A DNA stretch of 23,915 nt from Pinguiococcus pyrenoidosus. Taxonomy: Eukaryota > Sar > Pinguiophyceae > Pinguiochrysidales > Pinguiochrysidaceae. Positions 1 through 9,455 of this stretch are shown here, one piece after another (within the stretch, counting starts at the first letter, position 1; every line of letters begins with the position of its first letter). Made by a program: the position numbers and the translations under genes. The stretch lies in the NCBI GenBank assembly GCA_019677205.1, contig JAAMXY010000546.1, positions 1-23,915 of the forward strand. The letters are read 5' to 3'. The notes under the pieces were generated by a model that was given only the letters and a program-made list of their open reading frames with translations, made no database searches and had not been told where the DNA came from.

Positions 1-29
1 GTCTTCCACGCAGAAACCGGTCTCGGAGC

Positions 30-55
30 GGTCTGGTAATAATGGTCTGGTAATA
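30..55 (+). repeat. 12-bp direct repeat at the left edge
   Basis: The sequence ggtctggtaata occurs at 30-41 and again at 44-55. It lies at the start of an AT-rich stretch to about 150 that holds no recognisable gene. Confidence 0.6.
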
Positions 56-263
56 GGAATTATCCGTATACTATGGGAATATGGAAATACGAAAATGTGA
101 AAAGATAAAAATATTTATACAAAAATAAATAGGAAGATGTGAATATGTGAAATTTGAAAAAGCAGAAAATGCGTGGAAAGAAAGAAAGGTTGGTCAAGTC
201 AAGTCAAGTTCAGTTTGGGACGGGAAGGACGGACAGCAGTTGCGCCTCGTCCCAGACGGACGC

Positions 264-298
264 CATCCACGGCCCATCCCAGACGGACGCGCTCCGTC
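264..298. repeat. Direct and inverted GACGGACG motifs upstream of the first gene
   Basis: Two copies of cccagacggacgc occur at about 249-285 and are followed by the inverted form tccgtccgtct, so ACGGA-CGCGC-TCCGT can pair as a short hairpin near 276-290. It lies 130-160 bp upstream of the proposed ATG at 427 and could be a promoter or 5'-UTR element. No function can be assigned. Confidence 0.4.
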
Positions 299-426
299 CG
301 TCTGTCTGCATCCGCGTCGCATTTGTTCGACGCCGCGTCTCCTGCGCCTTTTCTTCGGCGGCCTCGTCGTGCGCCGGGCCGCGCCGCGCTGCGCCGGAGC
401 TTCGAGGCGCACGGGTCGCAGACCGG

Positions 427-1690
427 ATGGCGGACACGCAGCCCGCGGTGCAGGAGGCCGCGCAGGCCACCGCGCTCGCCGCGACCCGTGGCGTCGACGT
501 GGGCATGGCCTTGTCCGGGCAGGTGAGCGGCGGAGGCGTGTCCAAACTTCCCAGAACGCTTTCCTCTGGAACCTCCCGATGCGCACACCGTTTGAAGTTC
601 CCGCGCAAGGGCCAAGCCGGAAACTCCGGGAACCGAAGCTTCCTGGAGCGCCGGAGGCAGCTTCGCCCGGCCGATCTTCTTCGCGATCCTCACAAGCGTC
701 GACGCCATAGGACCTCTCCGACGCCACCAAGGTCGCGGCCGCGGAGGCCATGAGGGTGGAGCAGGCGCCGGACAGCGGCGAAGGCGTGAGCGCAGCTGCA
801 GCCCCCGGCATCCCAGGTACGGCAGACTTCTGGCCACGTCGGCCAATTCTAGCCACCAAAAGGATGCTCACGCCGCAGCAGGCGCCGTCGAGATCGCAGC
901 AGCGCAGGCAGCAACCCAGGCGACCACCAAGGTCTTGCAGGACGCGCTGGATGGACGAGCCAAACCCTCTGCCGGGGCTGCTGCTGCCGAGGAAGGGCTG
1001 GCCGAGGTGCGTTCCGCTTGGCCGTGGGATCGCGGATCCGCTGAGAAGCCACAGGGGTGCAGTACACCACAAGCACGGCACAACTGACCCTGCTCGAATC
1101 CGCAGGGTCCGAAGAATGCTGGGGAAGAAGGCAAGACCCCAGACGTGATGAAGAATGCTGCGCGGGAGGCATCTCGAGCGGCGGCTAGGGAACGCAAGCG
1201 GAAGAGCCGCATGAATCCGGTCGTTCGGGAGAAGGAGAAAGTCCGCGACCGGATCTACAAGATGAAAGCTAGACAGGCGTTGAAGGGGGAGAAGCTAGAG
1301 GCATATCGGAAGAAAGATCGCGACCGCAAGAGGTTCAAACGCATGGAAAAAGCCAAGCGAGAAGCGGAGGCCTCGGCCGAGGCGAGGGGCGGGGTATCTG
1401 CAGTGCATCCGGGGAAGCAGCAACCCACGGCTTCCACCGTGGCGGCATCAATTGATGCGCTGTCCCCGGTGCCGAAGGGGCAGGACGCTTCTGGTGCAGC
1501 CTCTGCCGTGCTTGCCGCCGAGGGCCTCGCGCGGGCGAGGGACGCCACTGCCAAGCCGGACCAAAAGGCGAAGGACGATGCGATGGATCTGGAGACTTCA
1601 AAGGACGCGACGAAGCCGGCACGTCTTAATGGGTCGGCAGCAGCGTCCGGGGCGCCAGGATCGAGCAGCTTGCCTCCAGCAGAGATTTAG
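427..1690 (+). CDS. Hypothetical small basic, Ala/Lys/Arg-rich helical protein (4 exons)
   Basis: I do not recognise a family. Proposed exons are 427-522, 711-785, 863-1006 and 1106-1690, all joined in phase 0 with GT-AG introns (donors gtgagc, gtgagc, gtgcgt; acceptors atag, aaag, gcag), giving 299 aa. The start is the ATG of MADTQPAVQEAAQ. Residues 1-105 are alanine-rich and acidic/neutral. Residues of about 120-180 are extremely rich in Arg, Lys and Glu (for example RERKRKSR and KKDRDRKRFKRMEK) and should form a long charged helix or coiled coil with nuclear-localisation-like clusters. The C-terminus is low-complexity Ala/Ser/Pro and ends SSSLPPAEI. The stretch NAAREASRAAARERKRK loosely recalls a bZIP basic region, but no leucine zipper follows, so I do not call it one. 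The four exons staying in frame across three introns is the main support for a real gene. The acceptor of exon 3 (aaag) is the weakest junction. Confidence 0.6.
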
Positions 1691-2018
1691 TTGGGACCGT
1701 CAAATGCAGCCTGCCCGCGCTCGCCAGGGGAATGGCAGAAAACGCCCACTTCTCACGCCAGTCAACGAGGCGCGAAGCCTTGAGCGCACCCGTCGGACTG
1801 CGCACCGCCCTCGCAAGATCGGCATGATTGCAATGGCACACTTTAACAGGAGGATAGCCGCGTGGCAGCGCAAGTGGTGAAGTGCAGCAGGGATACATAG
1901 AACGAGCGAGTGTCTGAAATCCGCGAAGATTATTGCAACCTCCTTCTCCTCTTTTTGGTGTGTTTGTGTGTGTGTGTGTTTCATTTTCTTTCTTTCCCAC
2001 CTTCCTCTTCCTTTCCGT
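1691..2018. other. Convergent 3' intergenic region
   Basis: This lies between the stop of the basic-protein gene and the stop of BBS9 on the other strand. It is pyrimidine-rich on the plus strand, with a (GT)n run near 1959-1979. No additional gene is visible, and it presumably holds the two 3' UTRs. No clear AATAAA signal is seen on either strand. Confidence 0.5.
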
Positions 2019-4811
2019 TCACGCTTTTGCATCGCCTGGTGTTCTTGGGATGCTGCCTTCCTTCTCCTCGCTCATCTCTCTCTCCTTGCTGTCGGACGCG
2101 TGCGCGTCTGACGAGCCCGAACGTGCTCGGTCTTCCACCGGGCCGCCGACCAGGCGGCTTCCCTTTGATAGACGATCGCACAGAATATTGATGCGCTTCT
2201 TGAGCTTCTCGGTGCTGTCGAGGATGCGAACGTTGGTTTCCTGCGATTCCTGCACCGAGTCCGTTGTCCTGCTTCGCGCGAGCACCGTTCGAAAGAGAAA
2301 CGTGAGGGACGCGTCGACATAGTCCTCCCAGCCTTCCTCTTCGGAGTCATTGACGTCCGGAAGGAGGTGTGCTCTCAGAAGCGCCTCATTCTCGTCGTCC
2401 AGCTTGAAGCGAAGTTGCAGCAGGAGCACCAGAAGGCGAATCGTGCAGCTCAGTGCGTTTGCCGCCTTCCGTCGCCTGGCATCCGTGGCTTCGATCAGCT
2501 CGCCGAGGTACAGGACTCGTTCATGCGTGTCCACCATGAGCACGTCCAATTTGTTCAGTGGAACGGGATTGCGCTCTTTGAATCGCACCAGCAGCCGTTT
2601 CTCTATCACCCGGTATTGGTGCGCAGCGTCATTGAGCTCGTCTCTTTGCTGGCGCAGCCGGACTCTACAGGCGAAGTGTTCATCGATGCTGGCGAAGAAG
2701 TCCTGCAACGGCAAGGCATCGGTGTAGTCTATCACAAGCGATCCCTCGGAAAAGTGTGCCTTCAACCGTCGCACCAGCTCGAACGTCAACAACCACAGCG
2801 CCGGCAAGGCTGTGCTCTGTACTCGATACTTTCCAGCATTCTTCGACACGAGCAGCGTAGCACCAGCGAAACCCGGCCCCTCCGGCGGCTGAGCACTGTA
2901 CATCATACTGAGGACGTTCCCTCCGGCGACGCCGGCAACCTGAGCGAGCTTCTCATCCGAAACGCCTGGCTGAGAGAGCATGTCCCCGAAGAGGCGAACC
3001 AGGGACACCGGGTCTCGGTTCGTTTCCAACGTAAGCCGGAAGGCGTTCGCCTTCACCGGTGGCACAACTTCACAGACCAATGCCAACGGGAGCATGACGG
3101 TTGCATTGGCGAAGAAGGTTTCTCCGTCGTCATCTGTGTACAGCGCAGTCAGCGTCGCTTCCAGGGACGTTGGGAGCATCGATGCGTCGCAGGAGAACGT
3201 GACGGGCACTCGCAAAGGCTCGTCCAGCTCCGAAGGCACGGCAGGAAGCGAGCTGCCCGTATCTGCTCGGATGGAAGGTGGGACGCATGCCCGCAGTTCC
3301 ACCCCTTGAATCGGCGTCGGGCCCGACCAACGAAGGTACAGCGACACGGTAAGCTGACGACGACCCGCGGCATCGTCCGTTGGGTCGTCCACAAAACTTT
3401 GGTCCGTGACCTCATCCAGCCGCTCCGGAACATGCACCCGAAGCTCCAGCTTGTTTCTTGGCGTGCTATCCCCTCCCGCAGTGTGTCTTCGGATCTTGTC
3501 GAGCAGCTCCTTGCGCTCCTTCTCCATCCCTTCGTAGTCAGGCTCCTTGGCGTCGATGGTGCTAGCGACCTGCGTCGGGGGGTCGGTGCCCAGATAGCTG
3601 ATGCTGAGGTGCCCTTCATGGTCATGACCGACGACGAGACCTTCGACCGATTCGGGGTCGGTGAAGAACGTCCCGATTCCCATTCCGATCAAAACGCGCT
3701 CCGTGCTGGCCGCCCAAGCAAGCGTAAGGCACGGGACCGTCGAGTATATCAAAATCTTGTTGTCCGCTGCTGCTACAATGACGTTCGTTCGTTTGCCTCC
3801 GGCCACGTCCAGCGAGTACCGGCTGATGGCGACGGGGTCATAGTCCAGTCGCGTTTGAGACGTCAGCGTTCCCTGCGGACCGATCGCGAAGAGGGTCCGC
3901 TCCCCAAGAGCTACAATGTCCACGGCCGCTGTCCCTCGCCCCCGCGATGATCGACACTCGACCAGATCCAGCACGACCTCGCCCACGTTGATGGACCAGT
4001 CCGCCGCCACCTGCTTGCTTGCCGCCAGCCCTCTCGCGGACTTCGCACCCGCCCCACTGCTGCTGGCCGCCTCGCCGTCCGCTGAGGCATCTCCTTGCGC
4101 CGCGACAAGGACTGGATACCGGTAGCCCTCTACAAAGTTCTCGGCGTTGCAAGTGACGAAGGTGTCCGTCCCAGAGAGATAAAGCAGTGGGCCCGGCAGG
4201 AAGCAATCCCGAAGGCGCCGCGTGAAGCCATGCGCGTCATGCTCGAAGAATTGCAGCCTGCCGTCCATGGACTGAACGCACAGAAGGTGTCCGCTGACGT
4301 GGCCAAAGGAGCCCTGGACCAGACTGCTCGCCGTGAAATGCTGCCCGCCCTCCCCTAGAGCATGCTCATAGTGCTTCTGCAACGCCAGGTACTGCAGGCG
4401 CTCTCCAGTACCCACCGCGTTCAGCGTGTACACCGCTAGGCTTCTTGGGTGCAGGACAGCCAGAGCCGTCTTGCTACTGTCGGTGGGCAGGAACCTTCCC
4501 AGCTCCAGCTGCAAGATGGCCCCGGGCAGCTGCGTCTCCAGCAGCAGGTCTTCAACTCGCGCCTCGGTTTGTCTCGGGCAGTAGACGCGCAGGTAGCCCT
4601 GCAGGCTGCCCATTAGCAGCTTCGCTTGGCCATCTGGAGCATTGTCCACGTTGCCAATGGCCTAGAAGCCGACGGGTATCGCTGGTAAGACTTGACTTGA
4701 CGCTCCCCCGGAGCATTTGCTTGCTGGGGACCCTACCAGGCTGCTGTGGTGAAAGTCTTCGGCTGCGCCCACGCTGGTCGCCCAGGCCGACCGGATGGAG
4801 AAGATCGACAT
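2019..4811 (-). CDS. BBS9: BBS9 / PTHB1, BBSome subunit (2 exons)
   Basis: A core subunit of the BBSome, the coat-like complex that moves membrane proteins in and out of cilia. Exon 1 is 4811-4737 and exon 2 is 4661-2019 (donor gtaggg, acceptor ctag, phase 0), giving 905 aa; human BBS9 is 887 aa. The first exon, MSIFSIRSAWATS...EDFHHSSL, matches the family start (MSLFKARDWW type). It joins AIGNVDNAPDG and then GSLQGYLRVY at about 43-52, the conserved start of the N-terminal beta-propeller. Further family marks are CVQSMDG (153-159) and FLPGPL (179-184). A low-complexity Ala/Gly/Ser insert sits at about 213-245 in the propeller. The rest of the frame is open through to an acidic, Ser-rich tail and covers the family's C-terminal adhesin-like and helical regions. 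The short first exon is easy to miss. It is divergent from ABRACL and convergent with the gene at 427. It implies the organism builds cilia. Confidence 0.93.
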
Positions 4812-5176
4812 CGGGATTCCAGAGCGAACCCCAAACGAGGCCTCTGGTGCGCCACGGCGCCGCCGTAGAAGGCTGGATTGCAACGTCAAGAGATGCCCGC
4901 GCCCCTTGTACACCATTTCCACAGGCGAATAAGCTGTGAAGTTCATCCCCATCGTCGTTCATTGGACAAATTGAATTGCAGCGTTTCACAATGTGGTATA
5001 TCCATATGAAGAAGTTTGCGGAAAGGGAAAATATTTGGATAACGTTTGTATCAGCTGATATGGAAACGCCAGCTGACACCGAATACCGCCGAGATCTCTC
5101 CGTTTGTGGACCGCGTTGAAGGCCGCAGCCCTTTGGGGAGCCGCGCCTTCGGTTGTAAAGCTGCAGCACCTCGACA
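4812..5176. promoter_or_regulatory. Divergent promoter between BBS9 and ABRACL with a 12-bp palindrome
   Basis: This 365-bp stretch separates the two start codons. It contains a perfect palindrome, tatcagctgata, at 5049-5060, with an E-box-type core CAGCTG; a second CAGCTG lies a few bases further on. The middle of the region is AT-richer than its flanks. No X-box (RFX site) of the type expected in animal ciliary promoters was recognised. Confidence 0.45.
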
Positions 5177-5647
5177 ATGGTAGACCACGAAGAGCGTATT
5201 CGCGAGGAAATCGAGCTGCTGGTGTCCATCATCAACCGCCTGGGCGAAGAAGGATCCGACGGCAGGACCGCGGTGAACTTTGGAACGCTTTTCGATGTAC
5301 GTTTCAGTGGGATTTGCGGCCTCCCAGCGATCGACACACTGCCAATCCCGTGCTAATATTGGATGCAACTGCGTCGGCAACCCATCGCAGGATGATGAGT
5401 GCCAGCAGGGACTCGAGGTGAGCGCACATCAAGAGCGATGCGAAGGCAGGAACGGCCCATCTGGACGGAGACTGACGTCTTGTTCGTTGTGTCTCTTGTA
5501 CTTCCTTATGCATCCTCCTTGATTTCTTCGCCGAAGACGCTGGTGGGCACTCTGAAGGCGGCGCGGAAGAAGGGAGCAATCGAATGGAAGGGACAGATGC
5601 TCCTGAAAGGGGCGCATGATGACGTGATGATCACTCTTGCAAGCTGA
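5177..5647 (+). CDS. ABRACL: ABRACL / Costars-family small actin-regulatory protein (3 exons)
   Basis: Costars proteins are stand-alone versions of the ABRA C-terminal actin-binding domain and influence actin dynamics and cell motility. Exons are 5177-5296, 5391-5417 and 5537-5647 (donors gtacgt and gtgagc; acceptors gcag and gaag; phase 0 throughout), giving 85 aa against 81 in human ABRACL. Landmarks are VDHEERIREEIELLVSIINR, NFGTLFD, then DDECQQGLE from the middle exon, then TLVGTLKAARKKG and KGAHDDVMITL. These follow the family order: FGxLFxDD, LxGTLKAAK, and G(V/A)HDDV. The middle exon is only 27 nt but supplies the conserved DDxC segment, so it must be included. A branch-point-like tgctaat occurs upstream of it at 5351. 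The family is short and strongly conserved, so the identification is safe. Confidence 0.93.
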
Positions 5648-6694
5648 ATGAAGCTATCTTCGTGCGGTTGAGGTCTGCAAGACCAGTGATTAGACGGACG
5701 ATCCCGAAAGAGTCTTCTGCCAACGAGCTGAGGCGCTTGCTGCTGAGCGAAGAGGCTGTTGTTGCGGTGCTGTCTGCGTCGTCGAACACAAGGAGACCGC
5801 CCCTCCCACGCCACCTTTCCCCCGTCCCTCCCTCGCCCCTCGCCTGCTCCTTCAGGCTGCAAGCACTGCTCGTGCTTGCCAGCGAAAAACTATGGATTCG
5901 AGGCGGGGGGCGCTCTACCAGCTCATGATGAAGTCAGATGCTCATGGCCGCGCATGTGTGATATCGAGGGATCGTCGACGATCTCCATCGTTGCCATGCC
6001 CTTCGCATCTCTCGGGAGCCGTCTGCAGCAGCCAGCTCTTCAAAACCATTAAGCATTCCACATTGTCAATCAGCCGCCCTCGGGAGCGTTCGAGAAGATA
6101 GATGTGCGTCGAGTGCGTGACTTTGTCCACATGGTGAGGAGAGGATGGCGGGAAGCCCAGCGGGCTCGGTCCGCCGTGCACGGATACCGGTGTATGCCGG
6201 ACACGGGATGCAAGGCGTCAGCTGAGAAGCTGCGTGTCTGGTCCGGGGTTCAGGGTTTTGGGTTTTGGTTTCAGTCGTTTCTCGATTCTGTGGCGGATGC
6301 CGCGTCACGCCCGCATGCAGTGCGGGTGCGTGCGGCTTGCGGGCACGACGTGGCAGGCCTGTCATTGGTTGGCGCCGCTCCACCTTCGATTTCGCAATAT
6401 CTGAACTTATAGCACATCTGGATAATCGAGAAGGAATCTCGCGGGTCACCCAATAAACATCTCAAGAACCTGTGGCTTTGACGAGCCAGAAACGTTCGAG
6501 AAGCCTTATTACCGTCTGTGATATTCGTATTAGACTGTATTAGCGTTAAGACGATATTTATAATTTGCTCGGAAATTGTGCGCGGCTGTCTTGAACCGTT
6601 TCGAACTCTCAACGCCTGTCGCCCTTGGTCGCGCCGACGCGTTTCTCCGCACACAGGCGCATTCGTCCGACTGGGAGGCTCGCAGCTCCGCACC
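5648..6694. other. About 1 kb without a recognisable gene; possible ABRACL 3' UTR or an unresolved small gene
   Basis: No open frame here matches a family I know. Two plus-strand patches look faintly coding. One is at 5662-5800, a charged helical stretch with RRTIPKESSANELRRLLLSEE. The other is at about 6056-6412, with GAFEKIDVRRVRDFVHMVRR. They are not connected by splice sites I trust. An AATAAA lies at 6453-6458 and would suit a plus-strand transcript end. From about 6480 the sequence turns AT-rich and is more likely the promoter of the phosphate carrier. Confidence 0.35.
6555..6564 (+). promoter_or_regulatory. TATA-like element upstream of the phosphate carrier
   Basis: The sequence tatttataat lies about 130 bp before the ATG at 6695 in a short AT-rich island, at a plausible distance for a core promoter with a roughly 100-nt 5' UTR. 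It is a sequence match only. Confidence 0.3.
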
Positions 6695-8340
6695 ATGTTC
6701 TCGTCGGCATTCAGTACCCCCGCCAGCTTGGCGCTGTCCAGCTTGAAGGCACAGGCGTCCGTGCGCCGCCCGGTGGCCACTTCGCCGAAGCCTGTGGCGA
6801 CGTCCGGCGGGGTTGAAAACTATGACCTCATGTACTACCTCAAGGGTACGCACCATCACAGCTTTGGCGGGCACGTGGCTTTCCTGCGCGTGGGTCGATG
6901 CCCTGCTTGGGGGAGGGCAAAGGACGCGCTGTGCGCGCGCACTAGGCTTTGAGAGAGGAGTGCTGCTGCGAGCGTTTCGTGTGCGCCGCTCCGGAAACAC
7001 AACGGCTAAGATCGACATCTCCCGTTGTCGTGCAGGTGCTCTGGCCGGTGGTATCTGCTGCGCGCTGACCCACGGCGCGCTGACCCCCGTGGACGTCGTG
7101 AAGACCCGCATGCAGCTGGAGCCGGAAGTGTACAACCGCGGCTTCATCGGTGGATTCCAGCAGGTCCGTGCTTCGGCCCGCGCGGCCGTAGGCGGTGCAC
7201 CCTTGGAAACGCTGGAGCGGCAGGGTCAGAAGCTCGCTGCGGAGGCATCCGCTGCCCCTGACGCCAGCGGCGTTAGAGCTGGAGCAATTGGCACATCGCC
7301 CCCGCTTGCGTTGGGCTAACTGGTTGGTTGGTGGTTGTCCCCGCAGGTCATCCAGAACGAGGGTGCCTCGGCGCTGCTCACTGGGTTCGGGCCGACGTTC
7401 ACTGGATACTTCGTGCAGGGTAAGCTTCATTGCTCCGAGCGATGCCAAGAGGCGCCAAGCCCAAGCCTGGCGCAGGGTGGACCGAGGCGACCGAGGCGAG
7501 TGAGGCGAGTCTAACTTGCTTCTCGCCGCGACGAGCAGGATGGTTCAAGTTCGGTGGGGTGGAATACTTCAAGATCAACACGGCGCAGGCCCTGGGCCCG
7601 CAGGCGGCATGGGATAACCGCACGTCCATCTACCTCGGTGCTTCCGCTGCTGCGGAATTCATCGCCGACATCTTCTTGTGCCCGCTGGAGGCAACCCGGA
7701 TTCGCCTCGTGTCCCAGCCGGACTTCGCGCCCAGCATGTTCGGCGCCTTCGCGCGTCTGCTGAAGGAGGAGGGCCTCATCAAGGGCTTCTACTCCGGTTT
7801 TGGCCCCATCTGCTTCAAGCAGATCCCGTACACCATGGCGAAGTTCGCCGTGCAGGGCAAGGCTGCTGAGATGATTCGCGCATCCTTTGGCGTCGACCCG
7901 GAGAACGCCAGCTCGGGCACCACCATGGCGGTGGCCCTTTCCTCCGGTACCATTGCCGGTGTGGCCGCTGCTATCATTTCCCACCCTGCGGACACGCTTC
8001 TGTCCAAGGTACGGTCCCAACGAGCTCGCTCTGCGGGGCTTGCCCCGCGAGGCCGTCGTCGCTGCCGTTGTCTAACGCCGCGACGCCTTCCTTCTTCCTT
8101 GCTTTGTGCCTCTTGCAGGTGAACAAGGCTGGCGCTGGTGGAAGCGGCTCGATCATGAGCCGCCTTGTCAACATTGCGCTGGAGACGGGCATTGTCAAGC
8201 TCTGCACCCAGGGCCTGCTCGCCCGTTGCGTCATGATCGGCAGCCTGACCGCCGGCCAGTTCGCCATCTTCGACAGCGTCATGAGTGCGCTCGGAGCCAA
8301 GAAGTTCCACTTCCACGACCCGTCCGCCGATGGACACTAA
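6695..8340 (+). CDS. Mitochondrial phosphate carrier (SLC25A3/PIC type, 5 exons)
   Basis: An inner-membrane transporter that brings phosphate into the matrix with protons for ATP synthesis. Exons are 6695-6845, 7036-7163, 7347-7419, 7539-8008 and 8119-8340 (donors gtacgc, gtccgt, gtaagc, gtacgg; all acceptors cag), giving 347 aa. Residues 1-40 are Ser/Ala/Arg-rich without acids, as in a mitochondrial presequence. They are followed by NYDLMYYLKGALAGGICC, the start of transmembrane helix 1. Carrier signatures are PVDVVKTR in repeat 1 (about 68-75), PLEATRIRL in repeat 2, and HPADTLLSKVNK in repeat 3. The third, with its altered motif, is characteristic of the phosphate carrier rather than other SLC25 members. 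GFGPTFTGYFVQG and WFKFGGVEYFK also fit this subfamily. Length and three-repeat layout are normal. The next AATAAA downstream is at about 8956. Confidence 0.94.
7481..7507 (+). repeat. 9-bp tandem repeat in phosphate carrier intron 3
   Basis: The unit accgaggcg occurs twice and is followed by the variant agtgaggcg, just before the pyrimidine stretch and acceptor of exon 4. It lies wholly within the 119-nt intron 7420-7538 and is probably replication slippage. Confidence 0.6.
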
Positions 8341-8562
8341 GAAGCTCCCCCCGAGAAGAAGCCATGCCGCGGAAGGAAGCCCAGGTGTCTTTTTGGAAGA
8401 ACTGCACAACAGCCTAGCGTGCCTTCCTGGATGAGTTTCGGGGATTTTGGTTTGAGTAGGAATGGATCGAGTCTTTCATGAGCCAGGAATCTCCTTCGTC
8501 GCTGCTGTCCTCTCGGCGTTTCCAGTCCGTGGCCTTGCAAGCAAACGCACCTTCCTGTTCCC

Positions 8563-8731
8563 GAGGCCCTTTTGCGAGGCCCTTTTGCGAGGCCCTTTTG
8601 GGAGGCCCTTTTGCGAGGCCCTTTTGCGAGGCCCTTTTGCGAGGCCCTTTTGCGAGGCTCTTTTGGGAGGCCCTTTTGCGATGCCCTTTTGCGAGGCTCT
8701 TTTGGGAGGCCCTTTTGCGATGCCCTTTCCG
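8563..8731 (+). repeat. 13-bp minisatellite, about 13 copies, with a 39-bp higher-order unit
   Basis: The unit is gaggcccttttgc, starting at 8563, 8576, 8589 and every 13 bp to 8719. Variants carry gggaggc, gaggctc or gatgccc. The last six units form two copies of a 39-bp block in the order ctc, ccc, gatg variant (8654-8692 and 8693-8731). Because 13 is not a multiple of 3 and the unit lacks stops, all three plus-strand frames stay open and give the same 13-residue repeat (RPFCEALLRGPFA type). I treat these open frames as an artefact of the repeat, about 220 bp after the carrier's stop codon. Confidence 0.95.
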
Positions 8732-8769
8732 AGGCTCAAGGCATTAGAGATCATTGCCCACTTCCGTGC

Positions 8770-8785
8770 TCGTTGACGTCAACGA
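8770..8785. promoter_or_regulatory. 16-bp perfect palindrome with a CRE core
   Basis: The sequence tcgttgacgtcaacga is identical to its reverse complement and contains TGACGTCA, the full cAMP-response-element/bZIP site. It lies 38 bp after the 13-bp array and about 670 bp before the CRT-like ATG. It could be a bZIP binding site, but the distance to a gene start is large. Confidence 0.45.
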
Positions 8786-9455
8786 CGGCGTACAACTGCG
8801 CAATCGCCCTGAGCAAGAGCCTTGGCTGCTACCACCAAGAGCATAGGGCGTAGGGTGTTGCGCGTCATCCAGGGACGACGACGGCTGTCGAGAGCGTCTT
8901 GAGACCTTCACAGCTTGCCAAAGGGCTGCAGCCTTCCGAGTGGTCTGTCAATCCACAATAAAGCTAAATAACGAAAAGCCTAAACTGCTTGGATAGCCAA
9001 ATTCATTGGTCACGTAATTCTAAAAGTTCCATTCTCAAAATCTATGTCCAACAGAACACCCGTATCATGCACTTTCCTAATTTCAAGGTACGTCCTTCAC
9101 GCGCTCCAAGACGTTCTCGCAGTTTCAGCCGCAAGAAATCTGCTTCCTACGCCATAGGACGCGGCAGCAGCGCTTGCGTCGACGGCGTGGAGACAGCCTC
9201 CTCCGCACCGAGGGCAGCACCGAGGCCATCCTTCGCCGTTTTCCGCTTTGCGGCGTTTCACTTCTCTCCGCTGCCACGCGATGCTTGTGACGCCGTAGAA
9301 AACGTAGTTGAATCACGCGTTCCCCTGGCTTCTCTTGCGGCTCGGAAGGGCAGTATTTAAGCTGCCGAGCTTCGTCGCCAGTTTTGGAGCCATAGGAAAG
9401 GCCTCGTAAGGCTTAAAGTGTTGCGTCTCCGCACCGCGGCTGCTGTCGTAAACGA

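Larger units (their letters stand above)
8341..9455. other. Intergenic region between the phosphate carrier and CRT-like genes
   Basis: No gene is recognised in these 1.1 kb. The region holds the 13-bp tandem array at 8563-8731 and a 16-bp palindrome at 8770-8785. An AT-rich segment runs from about 8940 to 9090 with an AATAAA at about 8956. From 9100 on it is GC-rich again and is probably the upstream part of the CRT-like transcription unit. Confidence 0.5.

Noticed and set aside
194-1081. 295-codon minus-strand frame
   Set aside because: Low-complexity product without a domain; the plus-strand exon chain through the same region is coherent and ends in a clearly coded last exon.
1145-1240. 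bZIP transcription factor
   Set aside because: Only a loose basic-region resemblance; no heptad leucines follow.
2367-3950. 527-codon open frame on the plus strand
   Set aside because: It lies wholly antisense to BBS9, which has clear family similarity; GC-rich codon bias leaves the opposite strand open.
8563-8731. CRISPR-like array
   Set aside because: The units are directly adjacent with no spacers, and the genome is eukaryotic.
8462-8853. Three overlapping plus-strand frames encoding a 13-residue repeat
   Set aside because: All arise from the 13-bp tandem array, which opens every frame; there is no reason to prefer any one.
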